Below are positions 1 to 5,128 of a stretch of 5,128 nucleotides of DNA, in pieces (position 1 is the stretch's first letter; each line of letters starts with the position of its first letter). Made by a program: the position numbers and the translations under genes. The stretch lies in NCBI GenBank assembly GCA_002691365.1, contig NZHL01000008.1:73244-78371 (forward strand), written 5' to 3'. The notes beneath the pieces are model-generated. The model searched no databases and was not told the origin of the DNA. It saw only the letters and a program-made list of their open reading frames with translations. This DNA is from Fidelibacterota bacterium. GTDB taxonomy: Bacteria; Fidelibacterota; Marinisomatia; Marinisomatales; S15-B10.

Positions 1-755
1 GCTACAACCCCTAATCCCTTTCCTTTACTTTTAGAAATATTTGACATATTTGAAATATCTAAAAATGTTCCATCTCCATTATTTTTATATAATATATCTG
101 GCAAACCTTCAAAAACATCTGGATCACAATATTTTCTCTCATTGTTTTTTTCATCACCACACCATGGATTTTCATTGATATTAAAGTTAACATAGTTAGT
201 AATATATAAATCTAAAAAACCATCTTTATCGTAATCAAAAAATGTTGCGCTTGATGACCACAAATTATTTTTAATACCAGATTTATTTGTTACATCTTGA
301 AATTTTCCATTTTGTAAGTTTTTATATAAAATGTCATTACCAAAATTAGTAACAAATATATCATCAAAACCGTCATTGTTATAATCTGCAATTGCACATC
401 CAATTCCATAATCATAGTTTTTTAAACCTGAATTAACTGTGACATTTACAAAACCATTTTTATTGTTTTCAAATAACATATTAGACGTTTCCATTGATTC
501 TATCTTTGAAGAATGAGAATTACCTTGAACAAAAAAAATATCCATAAATCCATCATTATTATAATCTAAAATACAACAACCAGCTCCAACAGATTCAGTA
601 TAAAATTTTTCTCCCACCTCACCATTATAATGTTTAAAATTAATTTTCTGGTTTTTAGTCTCATCAATAAAAAATATATTTTGTGAAAATATATTCATAT
701 TTAAAAAAAACATGAATAATATGATTTTAATTGTCATTAGTTTAAATTTTTTCAT
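1..755 (-). CDS. Secreted VCBS/FG-GAP repeat protein, CRTAC1 family (3' part outside window)
   Basis: My reverse-strand translation from the ATG at 755-753 stays open for 251 codons to the left edge, so the C-terminus is missing. Residues 1-25 look like a Sec signal peptide: a Lys-rich start, a hydrophobic core around 10-19, and probable cleavage after F-S-Q. The product is therefore probably exported. Three Asp-rich calcium-binding loops of the VCBS/FG-GAP type follow, at about 64-72 (DYNNDGFMD), 124-132 (DYNNDGFDD) and 174-182 (DYDKDGFLD). Each is followed by a beta strand, as in propeller blades. A Cys pair (C199, C210) in a W-C-G...Y-C-D-P context, then NNGDGTF and a KGLGVV segment near 246-251, match the order I know from bacterial CRTAC1 proteins, which usually end in an ASPIC/UnbV domain (here off the edge). 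The role is unknown; these proteins are presumed extracellular binding or adhesion scaffolds. Met7 (codon 737-735) is an alternative start that would still leave a signal peptide. The gene is divergent from pabB, 28 bp away. Confidence 0.
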   Translation of the reverse strand, partial: MKKFKLMTIKIILFMFFLNMNIFSQNIFFIDETKNQKINFKHYNGEVGEKFYTESVGAGCCILDYNNDGFMDIFFVQGNSHSSKIESMETSNMLFENNKNGFVNVTVNSGLKNYDYGIGCAIADYNNDGFDDIFVTNFGNDILYKNLQNGKFQDVTNKSGIKNNLWSSSATFFDYDKDGFLDLYITNYVNFNINENPWCGDEKNNERKYCDPDVFEGLPDILYKNNGDGTFLDISNMSNISKSKGKGLGVV

Positions 756-766
756 TAAATATTGAA

Positions 767-776
767 TATAATTTTG
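767..776 (+). promoter_or_regulatory. Candidate promoter element for pabB
   Basis: The 28-bp gap before pabB contains a perfect TATAAT (767-772). It overlaps TAATTTTG (769-776), which fits the Bacteroidota -7 consensus TAnnTTTG. No good -35 or -33 element is visible at the usual distance. If used, transcription would begin only a few bases before, or at, the ATG at 784, giving a nearly leaderless mRNA. Such AT-rich strings arise easily by chance here, so this is tentative. Confidence 0.
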
Positions 777-780
777 AAAA

Positions 781-788
781 CAAATGTA
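781..788 (-). promoter_or_regulatory. Candidate -7 element for the left propeller gene
   Basis: On the minus strand this reads TACATTTG, matching the TAnnTTTG consensus of Bacteroidota housekeeping promoters. It would place a transcript start about 20 bases before the ATG at 755. It overlaps the first codons of pabB, so the two divergent promoters would be interleaved. No clear TTTG partner is seen 19-21 bases upstream. The call depends on the organism being a bacteroidote. Confidence 0.
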
Positions 789-1986
789 TAATTTAACAAA
801 ACTCATATCTGAAAAAGGTTATCCAGATGCATTAATTGATCATCATCATAAATTTTCACCTAATTATGCAATATATGGATTTGAAGAAGAATTTATTATT
901 AATCATAATGGAATATCAATGGTAAATGATGAAGAATTAAAGGGAAATCCATTAATTAACTTCCAAAAAACATTAGATTCTTGGAAAAAAGTCGGTGGAA
1001 ACATATCTGCCTTTGGTTTTATTTCTTATGATATTAAAAACCTAATTTACCCAAATTTAAATTTTAAAAAAATAGATTCATCCTTTCCACTATTATGGTT
1101 TGGAAAACCAAAAAAAATTTTTCCATATAAAATCATGGGTTCAGAGAAAATTATAAAAAAATGTTCATTAACACTTAAAGATGAATTTATAAGTTTTAAA
1201 AATTATGAAAAAAAGATTAAAATTATTAAGGATCATCTATATAAGGGTAATTGCTATCAAATAAATTTTACTCACCCTTTTTACTATAAAACTGATGATG
1301 ATGCATTCGAACTTTATATGAATTTAAGAAAAAAGGTAAAACCTTTGTATGGTTGTTTTTTGAATAATAAAAATTACTCTATACTATCTTTCAGTCCAGA
1401 AAATTTTATAAAAACTAACAAAAATATTATTCAATCATATCCAATGAAAGGTACAATTAAAAGATCTAACAATAAAATCATAGATGATCAGTTGTTAAAT
1501 AAATTAAAAAATAGTAGTAAAGATAAAGCTGAAAACCTAATGATTGTTGATTTAATTCGAAACGATCTAGGAAAAATATGTAAAAATAATTCAATAAAAG
1601 TAGATTCATTATTTAAGATTGAATCATTTCCGACAGTTCATCAAATGACATCAAAAATTTCAGGAGAATTAAAAAAAGACAATATTGACGAAGCGAAAAT
1701 AATTTTTTCTTTATTCCCTGGGGGATCGATAACGGGTGCTCCCAAACAGAAATCAGTTGAAATTATTGATTGTTTGGAAAATTACAATAGAGGTATTTAC
1801 ACAGGATGTATGGGTTATATAACTAACAAAGGTGATATAAACTTAAATATTGCTATAAGAACGCTAAAAATAATTAATCAAATTGGTATATACCCTGTTG
1901 GTGGAGGAATTGTGTGGGATTCAGTAGCTAAAAATGAATGGTTAGAAGCTATTCAAAAAAGAAAAATTTTATCTCTACTAAATTAA
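784..1986 (+). CDS. pabB: Aminodeoxychorismate synthase component I (PabB)
   Basis: This cytoplasmic enzyme aminates chorismate to 4-amino-4-deoxychorismate, the first step of the p-aminobenzoate branch of folate synthesis, normally with ammonia from the glutaminase PabA. The 400-residue product is somewhat short for the family (E. coli PabB is about 450), mainly through a reduced N-terminal domain. The chorismate-binding domain is complete: GNCYQINFT at 155-163, SPE at 204-206, PMKGT at 220-224, ENLMIVDLIRNDLG at 250-263, FPTVHQMTSKISG at 282-294, FPGGSITGAPK at 311-321, IAIRT at 356-360 and GGGIVWDS at 373-380. Lys222 in P-x-K-G-T matches the lysine of E. coli PabB that attacks chorismate; anthranilate synthase TrpE has alanine there. 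This is the main reason for choosing PabB over TrpE. The start is the first ATG after an in-frame TGA at 775-777, with no Shine-Dalgarno site. It is followed 62 bp later by the PabC candidate on the same strand. No PabA domain is fused or adjacent. Confidence 0.
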   Translation: MYNLTKLISEKGYPDALIDHHHKFSPNYAIYGFEEEFIINHNGISMVNDEELKGNPLINFQKTLDSWKKVGGNISAFGFISYDIKNLIYPNLNFKKIDSSFPLLWFGKPKKIFPYKIMGSEKIIKKCSLTLKDEFISFKNYEKKIKIIKDHLYKGNCYQINFTHPFYYKTDDDAFELYMNLRKKVKPLYGCFLNNKNYSILSFSPENFIKTNKNIIQSYPMKGTIKRSNNKIIDDQLLNKLKNSSKDKAENLMIVDLIRNDLGKICKNNSIKVDSLFKIESFPTVHQMTSKISGELKKDNIDEAKIIFSLFPGGSITGAPKQKSVEIIDCLENYNRGIYTGCMGYITNKGDINLNIAIRTLKIINQIGIYPVGGGIVWDSVAKNEWLEAIQKRKILSLLN

Positions 1987-2026
1987 AAATAAAAGCAAAA
2001 AAACATAAAATTGAATAAATTATCAA

Positions 2027-2032
2027 TATAAT
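2027..2032 (+). promoter_or_regulatory. Possible -10 box upstream of pabC
   Basis: The 62-bp gap between pabB and pabC contains a perfect TATAAT that ends 16 bases before the GTG start and 8 bases before an ATG at 2041. This resembles the arrangement before pabB (TATAAT, then ACAAATG). No -35 element is recognisable at 16-18 bp spacing. The gap is otherwise A/T-rich with no hairpin terminator, so co-transcription with pabB is at least as likely. Confidence 0.
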
Positions 2033-2048
2033 TAATACAAATGAACAA

Positions 2049-2879
2049 GTGAATTCAAAAAATATATTTTATGTAAACGGTAAGTGGGTATCAAAAAATG
2101 ATGCTAATATTTCCCATGAAGATGCAGGATTTCAAAGAGGTTACGGACTTTTCGAGACTATAAGATTTCAAAATAAAAAACTTTTTAAACCGGACAAGCA
2201 TTATGAAAGATTATCAAATGGTTTATCAAGTATTAAGATTAATTTTAATCAATCTTATGAACATATATTGTCATTACTTAAACAAATAATTAAAAAAAAT
2301 AAAATTAATAATGGATTGATTCGAATTACTATAACAATTGGTAATATAAAAGATGATCCTTGGGATTTTAATAGTGAATTAAATATTTATATTTCAATTA
2401 GAAATGTAATATTTCCATTAATGAATCCTGTAAAAGTAAAATTTTATCCCGAAGAGAATTTTCCAATTGTAAGGTTTAATCCTCAAATCAAATCATTAAA
2501 CTATTTGGGTAATATGTTAGCTAAAAGAGAAGCAAAAAAAGATGGTTTTTTTGAACCTGTTTTTTACAACCAAAATGAAATAATAACTGAATGCGCTGTC
2601 CGAAATATATTTTTTATTAAAGATAAAATTATATACACTCCAACAACAAAACTCGGGGTTTTACCAGGAATCATGAGAGAAACTGTTTTAGAAACAGCAA
2701 AAGATTTAAATTACGAAGTATCATTAAAAAATATTTATTATAAGGATATTAATAAAATGGATGAAGCATTTATAACTTCAACCGCCGTTGGAGTCTTACC
2801 TTGTTTTTGGAAAAATTGGAAATCCAAATATAAAATTTGTTTGGAAATTAAGGATTCAATTCAAAAAAATTATTTCTAA
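2049..2879 (+). CDS. pabC: Class IV aminotransferase-fold PLP enzyme, probable aminodeoxychorismate lyase (PabC)
   Basis: The likely role is PLP-dependent cleavage of 4-amino-4-deoxychorismate to p-aminobenzoate and pyruvate, completing the reaction begun by the upstream PabB. The 276-residue length is normal for the family (E. coli PabC 269). Fold-type IV landmarks appear in order: FYVNGKWV at 7-14, RGYGLFET at 30-37, HYERL at 51-55, RITITIG at 92-98, the catalytic Schiff-base lysine K148 in IKSLNYLGNMLAKREA, E181 and N186 in ECAVRNIFF, the PLP-phosphate region LPGIMRE at 205-211, and the STAVGVLP turn near 244-251. Branched-chain and D-amino-acid transaminases share these motifs, so fold and chemistry are sure but the substrate rests on the pabB neighbour. 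The start is GTG at 2049; no ATG, GTG or TTG lies between it and the in-frame TAA at 2016, and no Shine-Dalgarno is seen. A short out-of-frame ATG-AAC-AAG-TGA at 2041-2052 overlaps this start. The stop overlaps the convergent gene's stop by four bases. Confidence 0.
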   Translation: MNSKNIFYVNGKWVSKNDANISHEDAGFQRGYGLFETIRFQNKKLFKPDKHYERLSNGLSSIKINFNQSYEHILSLLKQIIKKNKINNGLIRITITIGNIKDDPWDFNSELNIYISIRNVIFPLMNPVKVKFYPEENFPIVRFNPQIKSLNYLGNMLAKREAKKDGFFEPVFYNQNEIITECAVRNIFFIKDKIIYTPTTKLGVLPGIMRETVLETAKDLNYEVSLKNIYYKDINKMDEAFITSTAVGVLPCFWKNWKSKYKICLEIKDSIQKNYF

Positions 2880-5128
2880 TCATCTTTTTTTATGTGATTT
2901 CTAAAATTCGTATCATCAATTATTCTTGTATTAAAATTTTTATTATATTCAATTAATTCGTCAGAAAAAAAATACTTTGAACTATCATCTGGAAATCCTT
3001 TCATTTGATGAAAAGGCATAGGATTTGACGTGTTTCCTGTCAATGTATTCATATCACCATCTTTCAACCAACCATCACTGTAGAGGAGAAAATCTCTTGT
3101 CCAACCATCTTTTAACTTTGGGATGAAATTTGTTGGGAATTTAATTGTCATAACATCACCAGAGTTCATAATAACATATTTGTTATCAGATTCAATAACT
3201 AAAGAATTTACATCACCATATTTAGTATAATTTCCTTTTAAATCTCTCCATTTTGGAAATTTTTCAACTTCATAAAAAGATGGATAATCAAGACCGGATA
3301 TATTACTTTGTAAATATTTTTTTGAGTAACCCCTATATTCAAGTTCAGTTTTTATTGGATTTAAAATAGTTTCAACTAATTCTATATTATTATCATTTTC
3401 AGTGAAGAAAATCTCATCCCAATAAATGGCCATTGAAGTACTTATTTTAATTTTATATTTATCACTTAAAAATTTATTTGACAAATCAATTATACAAGTT
3501 TTGTCTTTTCCATTAGGAAAAAAAATGTTCTCTTCAATTGTAACCCATTCATTGTTTTCATCTAAAACCTGAATGGAAGGACTTTTTATTGAAAATGTTT
3601 TTTCTTGACTTATTTTAACATTTAGTGATGCATCAGTTGGAAATAACCAACCATGTAAATATAATTTAATATCATTTTTATTTTCAACTTTACCTAAATC
3701 AATAATTAAATCATGTAATTTAGTAGTACCCTGATATTTTGAAGGAGTAAGGTTTGATATAAAATTATAATCTTTTTTAATAATATATTTTAATAAATCA
3801 TTACCTTTATCGTCAAATACAGAAATAGGATATTTTTTATTTGAAAAACTAAAAATCTTTTTTTCTAGTTTTGGATAAGGTAAAAATTTCTCGTCTACAT
3901 AAATATATGTATCCTTTGGATGATCAATAACATGTAATCTTATATTATCATAATATGCTGTTTCCCATAATTCCATTGAAACTTTCAAAAAATAATTTTC
4001 ATCTTTTGTCTTCAAGTACTTACCTGGTATTTTTACATATTCATCTGTTGAGTGATGAAAAGCATAAGCCATATCTCCTGATGACATTATACCAAGAGGC
4101 ATTCCTAAAGCATTTCTCCAGAAAATATCTTTAACAAATTCAAATTTAGTGCCATTCCAAGCGTATAAATAGGGACAAGAACCTTTTAATTCTTGTTTCT
4201 CAACAATATATTGATTTAATTCAGGATTAATAACATTTTGAGGATAACCATTCGTCCATACAATTCGCATAACATCTAATTGATCATCATTTAATCCAAA
4301 ATGAGTATTATTATTTTTAACTATTTTAGTTTGATATGTAGTTCCAGATTTAATTTCAATTTTTGAACCTATACCAAAATAATTATTTTTACCACTTCCT
4401 ACTCTAAGACCATTCAATTTAACATTTATATATTTATTTAAATTTTTTGATGTATTTCTAAAAATTTCAATTTTTTTATCTTTCGAAAAGACCAAATCAA
4501 TTTTTCCATCTAAGTCAAAATCTAATATTTGAGAACTATTATTTTTATAATTGTTAAAATCTGTTAAGTTATAAATATTGTAAGTTTCATCAGTTTCTAA
4601 ATGAAAAATGGAATTTTTTGCTGAATTTAAAATATCAAGCTTAGAATCATTATTAAAATCATAAATATTAATTTTATCAAAGTTGAAACTTTGTAGATTA
4701 TTTGAAAGATTAATAGAATTGATAAAATTCCAATTACCAAAATTTTTGAAAATTTTAATTTTATTTTCTGTTTGAATTAAAAAATCAAAAAAACCATCAT
4801 TATCTAAATCTTGAGTTTGAATAAAAGATAAATTCGAATCTAAAGTCAAATTTTTTCCTTTATCAACAAACTTTCCATGTCTTTCATTTGACAAAAGATT
4901 TATTGTTCCATTAGAATTAATTAAAACAAGATCTAAATCACCATCATGATCAAAATCTGAAATGTCTCCATCAATAGTATTTATATCATCTATTTTAATA
5001 TTTAAGTTTTGAGAATTATCTAAAAAAGTTCCATCTGAATTATTTCTTAAAAAAACATTTTTACCATTATTCAATTGAAATATATCTAAATCACCATCAT
5101 GATCAAAATCTCCAAAAATAGATTTGTT
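2876..5128 (-). CDS. VCBS/FG-GAP repeat protein with ASPIC/UnbV domain and long C-terminal extension (5' part outside window)
   Basis: The frame is open from the right edge to TAG at 2878-2876, giving 750 visible residues. A TTG at 5074 is the first start-like codon in this frame, but it is not a credible start: translation upstream of it still reads GDFDHDGDLDIF, a perfect VCBS loop, so the true start and any signal peptide lie beyond 5128. In visible numbering, calcium-loop motifs occur at about 7-15, 58-67, 106-117, 155-167 (degenerate, DFNNDSKLD) and 201-213. An ASPIC/UnbV domain follows at about 250-308 (YFGIGSKIEI, NTHFGL, VWTNGYPQ). The rest, about 316-750, is an extension with landmarks GSCPYLYAWNG (316-326), ELWETAYYD and VIDHP (386-404), GNYTKYGDV (632-640), YVIMNSGD (651-658), FLLYSDGWLKDGD and PMPFHQM (703-709). 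I recall similar tails in CRTAC1- and TPR-type proteins of Acidobacteria and related groups. The protein is presumably extracellular or surface-bound; its function is unknown. It converges on pabC with a four-base overlap. Confidence 0.
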   Translation of the reverse strand, partial: NKSIFGDFDHDGDLDIFQLNNGKNVFLRNNSDGTFLDNSQNLNIKIDDINTIDGDISDFDHDGDLDLVLINSNGTINLLSNERHGKFVDKGKNLTLDSNLSFIQTQDLDNDGFFDFLIQTENKIKIFKNFGNWNFINSINLSNNLQSFNFDKINIYDFNNDSKLDILNSAKNSIFHLETDETYNIYNLTDFNNYKNNSSQILDFDLDGKIDLVFSKDKKIEIFRNTSKNLNKYINVKLNGLRVGSGKNNYFGIGSKIEIKSGTTYQTKIVKNNNTHFGLNDDQLDVMRIVWTNGYPQNVINPELNQYIVEKQELKGSCPYLYAWNGTKFEFVKDIFWRNALGMPLGIMSSGDMAYAFHHSTDEYVKIPGKYLKTKDENYFLKVSMELWETAYYDNIRLHVIDHPKDTYIYVDEKFLPYPKLEKKIFSFSNKKYPISVFDDKGNDLLKYIIKKDYNFISNLTPSKYQGTTKLHDLIIDLGKVENKNDIKLYLHGWLFPTDASLNVKISQEKTFSIKSPSIQVLDENNEWVTIEENIFFPNGKDKTCIIDLSNKFLSDKYKIKISTSMAIYWDEIFFTENDNNIELVETILNPIKTELEYRGYSKKYLQSNISGLDYPSFYEVEKFPKWRDLKGNYTKYGDVNSLVIESDNKYVIMNSGDVMTIKFPTNFIPKLKDGWTRDFLLYSDGWLKDGDMNTLTGNTSNPMPFHQMKGFPDDSSKYFFSDELIEYNKNFNTRIIDDTNFRNHIKKDD
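2879..4183 (-). other. Unassigned C-terminal extension of the large propeller protein
   Basis: This encodes visible residues 316-750, directly after the ASPIC/UnbV domain. It has no VCBS loops. Its composition suggests all-beta domains, rich in aromatic residues, with many W, Y and D-G motifs (for example YSDGWLKDGD). There are only two Cys, one in GSCPYLYAWNG and one near 545. No catalytic triad or transmembrane helix is apparent. Carbohydrate binding or assembly of a surface complex would be guesses; no function is assigned. Confidence 0.
4205..4381 (-). other. ASPIC/UnbV domain within the large propeller protein
   Basis: This encodes about visible residues 250-308. It shows the family pattern: a glycine-rich G-I-G-S-K-I-E-I strand, then T-H-F-G-L, then V-W-T-N-G-Y-P-Q, and an N-Q-Y-I-V-E ending. 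ASPIC/UnbV domains typically close the C-terminus of CRTAC1-like repeat proteins, but here more than 430 residues follow. Confidence 0.
4931..4958 (-). repeat. 28-bp in-frame direct repeat, copy 1 (VCBS loop)
   Basis: This is identical base for base to 5084-5111. The copies start 153 bp (51 codons) apart, in the same reading frame, and both encode an SDFDHDGDLD- or GDFDHDGDLD-type calcium loop. The identity includes third-codon positions, which suggests recent duplication or homogenisation of a propeller blade rather than protein-level constraint alone. Confidence 0.
5084..5111 (-). repeat. 28-bp in-frame direct repeat, copy 2 (VCBS loop)
   Basis: This is the second copy of the exact repeat at 4931-4958, encoding the first visible calcium-binding loop (visible residues 7-15). 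Flanking bases differ immediately on both sides, so the identity is confined to the loop. Further copies may lie beyond the right edge. Confidence 0.

Noticed and set aside
731..736. TTGTCA as a -35 box for pabB.
   Set aside because: It is 30 bp from the TATAAT at 767, far outside the 16-18 bp range, and lies inside the divergent gene's signal peptide codons.
784..1986. Annotation of the plus-strand enzyme as anthranilate synthase TrpE or isochorismate synthase.
   Set aside because: The P-x-K-G-T lysine, the absence of an obvious N-terminal LLES tryptophan-site motif, and the adjacent PabC-like gene favour PabB.
1987..2048. A small RNA, riboswitch or terminator in the pabB-pabC gap.
   Set aside because: The 62 bp are nearly all A/T, with no stable hairpin or recognisable riboswitch motif.
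2049..2879. Annotation as branched-chain or D-amino-acid aminotransferase.
   Set aside because: Shared motifs do not exclude it, but the pabB neighbour makes aminodeoxychorismate lyase the better call.
2863..2891. A run of seven A followed 15 bases later by a run of seven T, a possible bidirectional terminator at the convergent junction.
   Set aside because: The stem would be A-T pairs only, with a long loop and no G-C core; such runs are common at this base composition.
1..5128. The two minus-strand propeller genes as halves of one gene split by insertion of pabBC.
   Set aside because: The left gene has its own start and signal peptide, and the right gene ends with a complete ASPIC/UnbV domain and extension, so they are separate genes.

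Overview
The window is very AT-rich (G+C roughly a quarter, judged by eye) and almost entirely coding. It holds four protein genes, two of them cut off by the window edges. None of the three visible start codons has a recognisable Shine-Dalgarno sequence. The one visible signal peptide ends in a short F-S-Q motif, and the intergenic DNA contains TAnnTTTG-like elements. Together with the two ASPIC/UnbV-family (CRTAC1-like) propeller proteins, this suggests an AT-rich, probably marine, member of the Bacteroidota or a neighbouring FCB lineage such as Marinimicrobia/SAR406. That placement is inference and cannot be settled from the sequence alone.

Layout, left to right. (1) Positions 1-755, minus strand: the N-terminal 251 residues of a secreted VCBS/FG-GAP repeat protein of the CRTAC1 family, running off the left edge. 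(2) A 28-bp divergent gap with candidate promoter elements. (3) 784-1986, plus: pabB, aminodeoxychorismate synthase component I. (4) A 62-bp gap, then 2049-2879, plus: a fold-type IV PLP enzyme, most likely pabC, aminodeoxychorismate lyase. (5) 2876-5128, minus: a large VCBS/FG-GAP + ASPIC/UnbV protein with a C-terminal extension of about 435 residues. Its 5' end lies beyond the right edge, and its stop codon overlaps the pabC stop by a few bases.

PabB and PabC act in sequence: chorismate plus ammonia gives 4-amino-4-deoxychorismate, which PabC splits to p-aminobenzoate and pyruvate for folate synthesis. The glutaminase partner PabA is not in the window. The two flanking minus-strand genes belong to the same broad extracellular family, so the folate pair sits on the opposite strand between two relatives with almost no spare DNA on either side. 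No RNA gene, mobile element, CRISPR array or convincing intrinsic terminator was seen. I do not see a clearly new multi-gene system. The most interesting item is the conserved-looking but functionally unassigned C-terminal region of the large right-hand protein.
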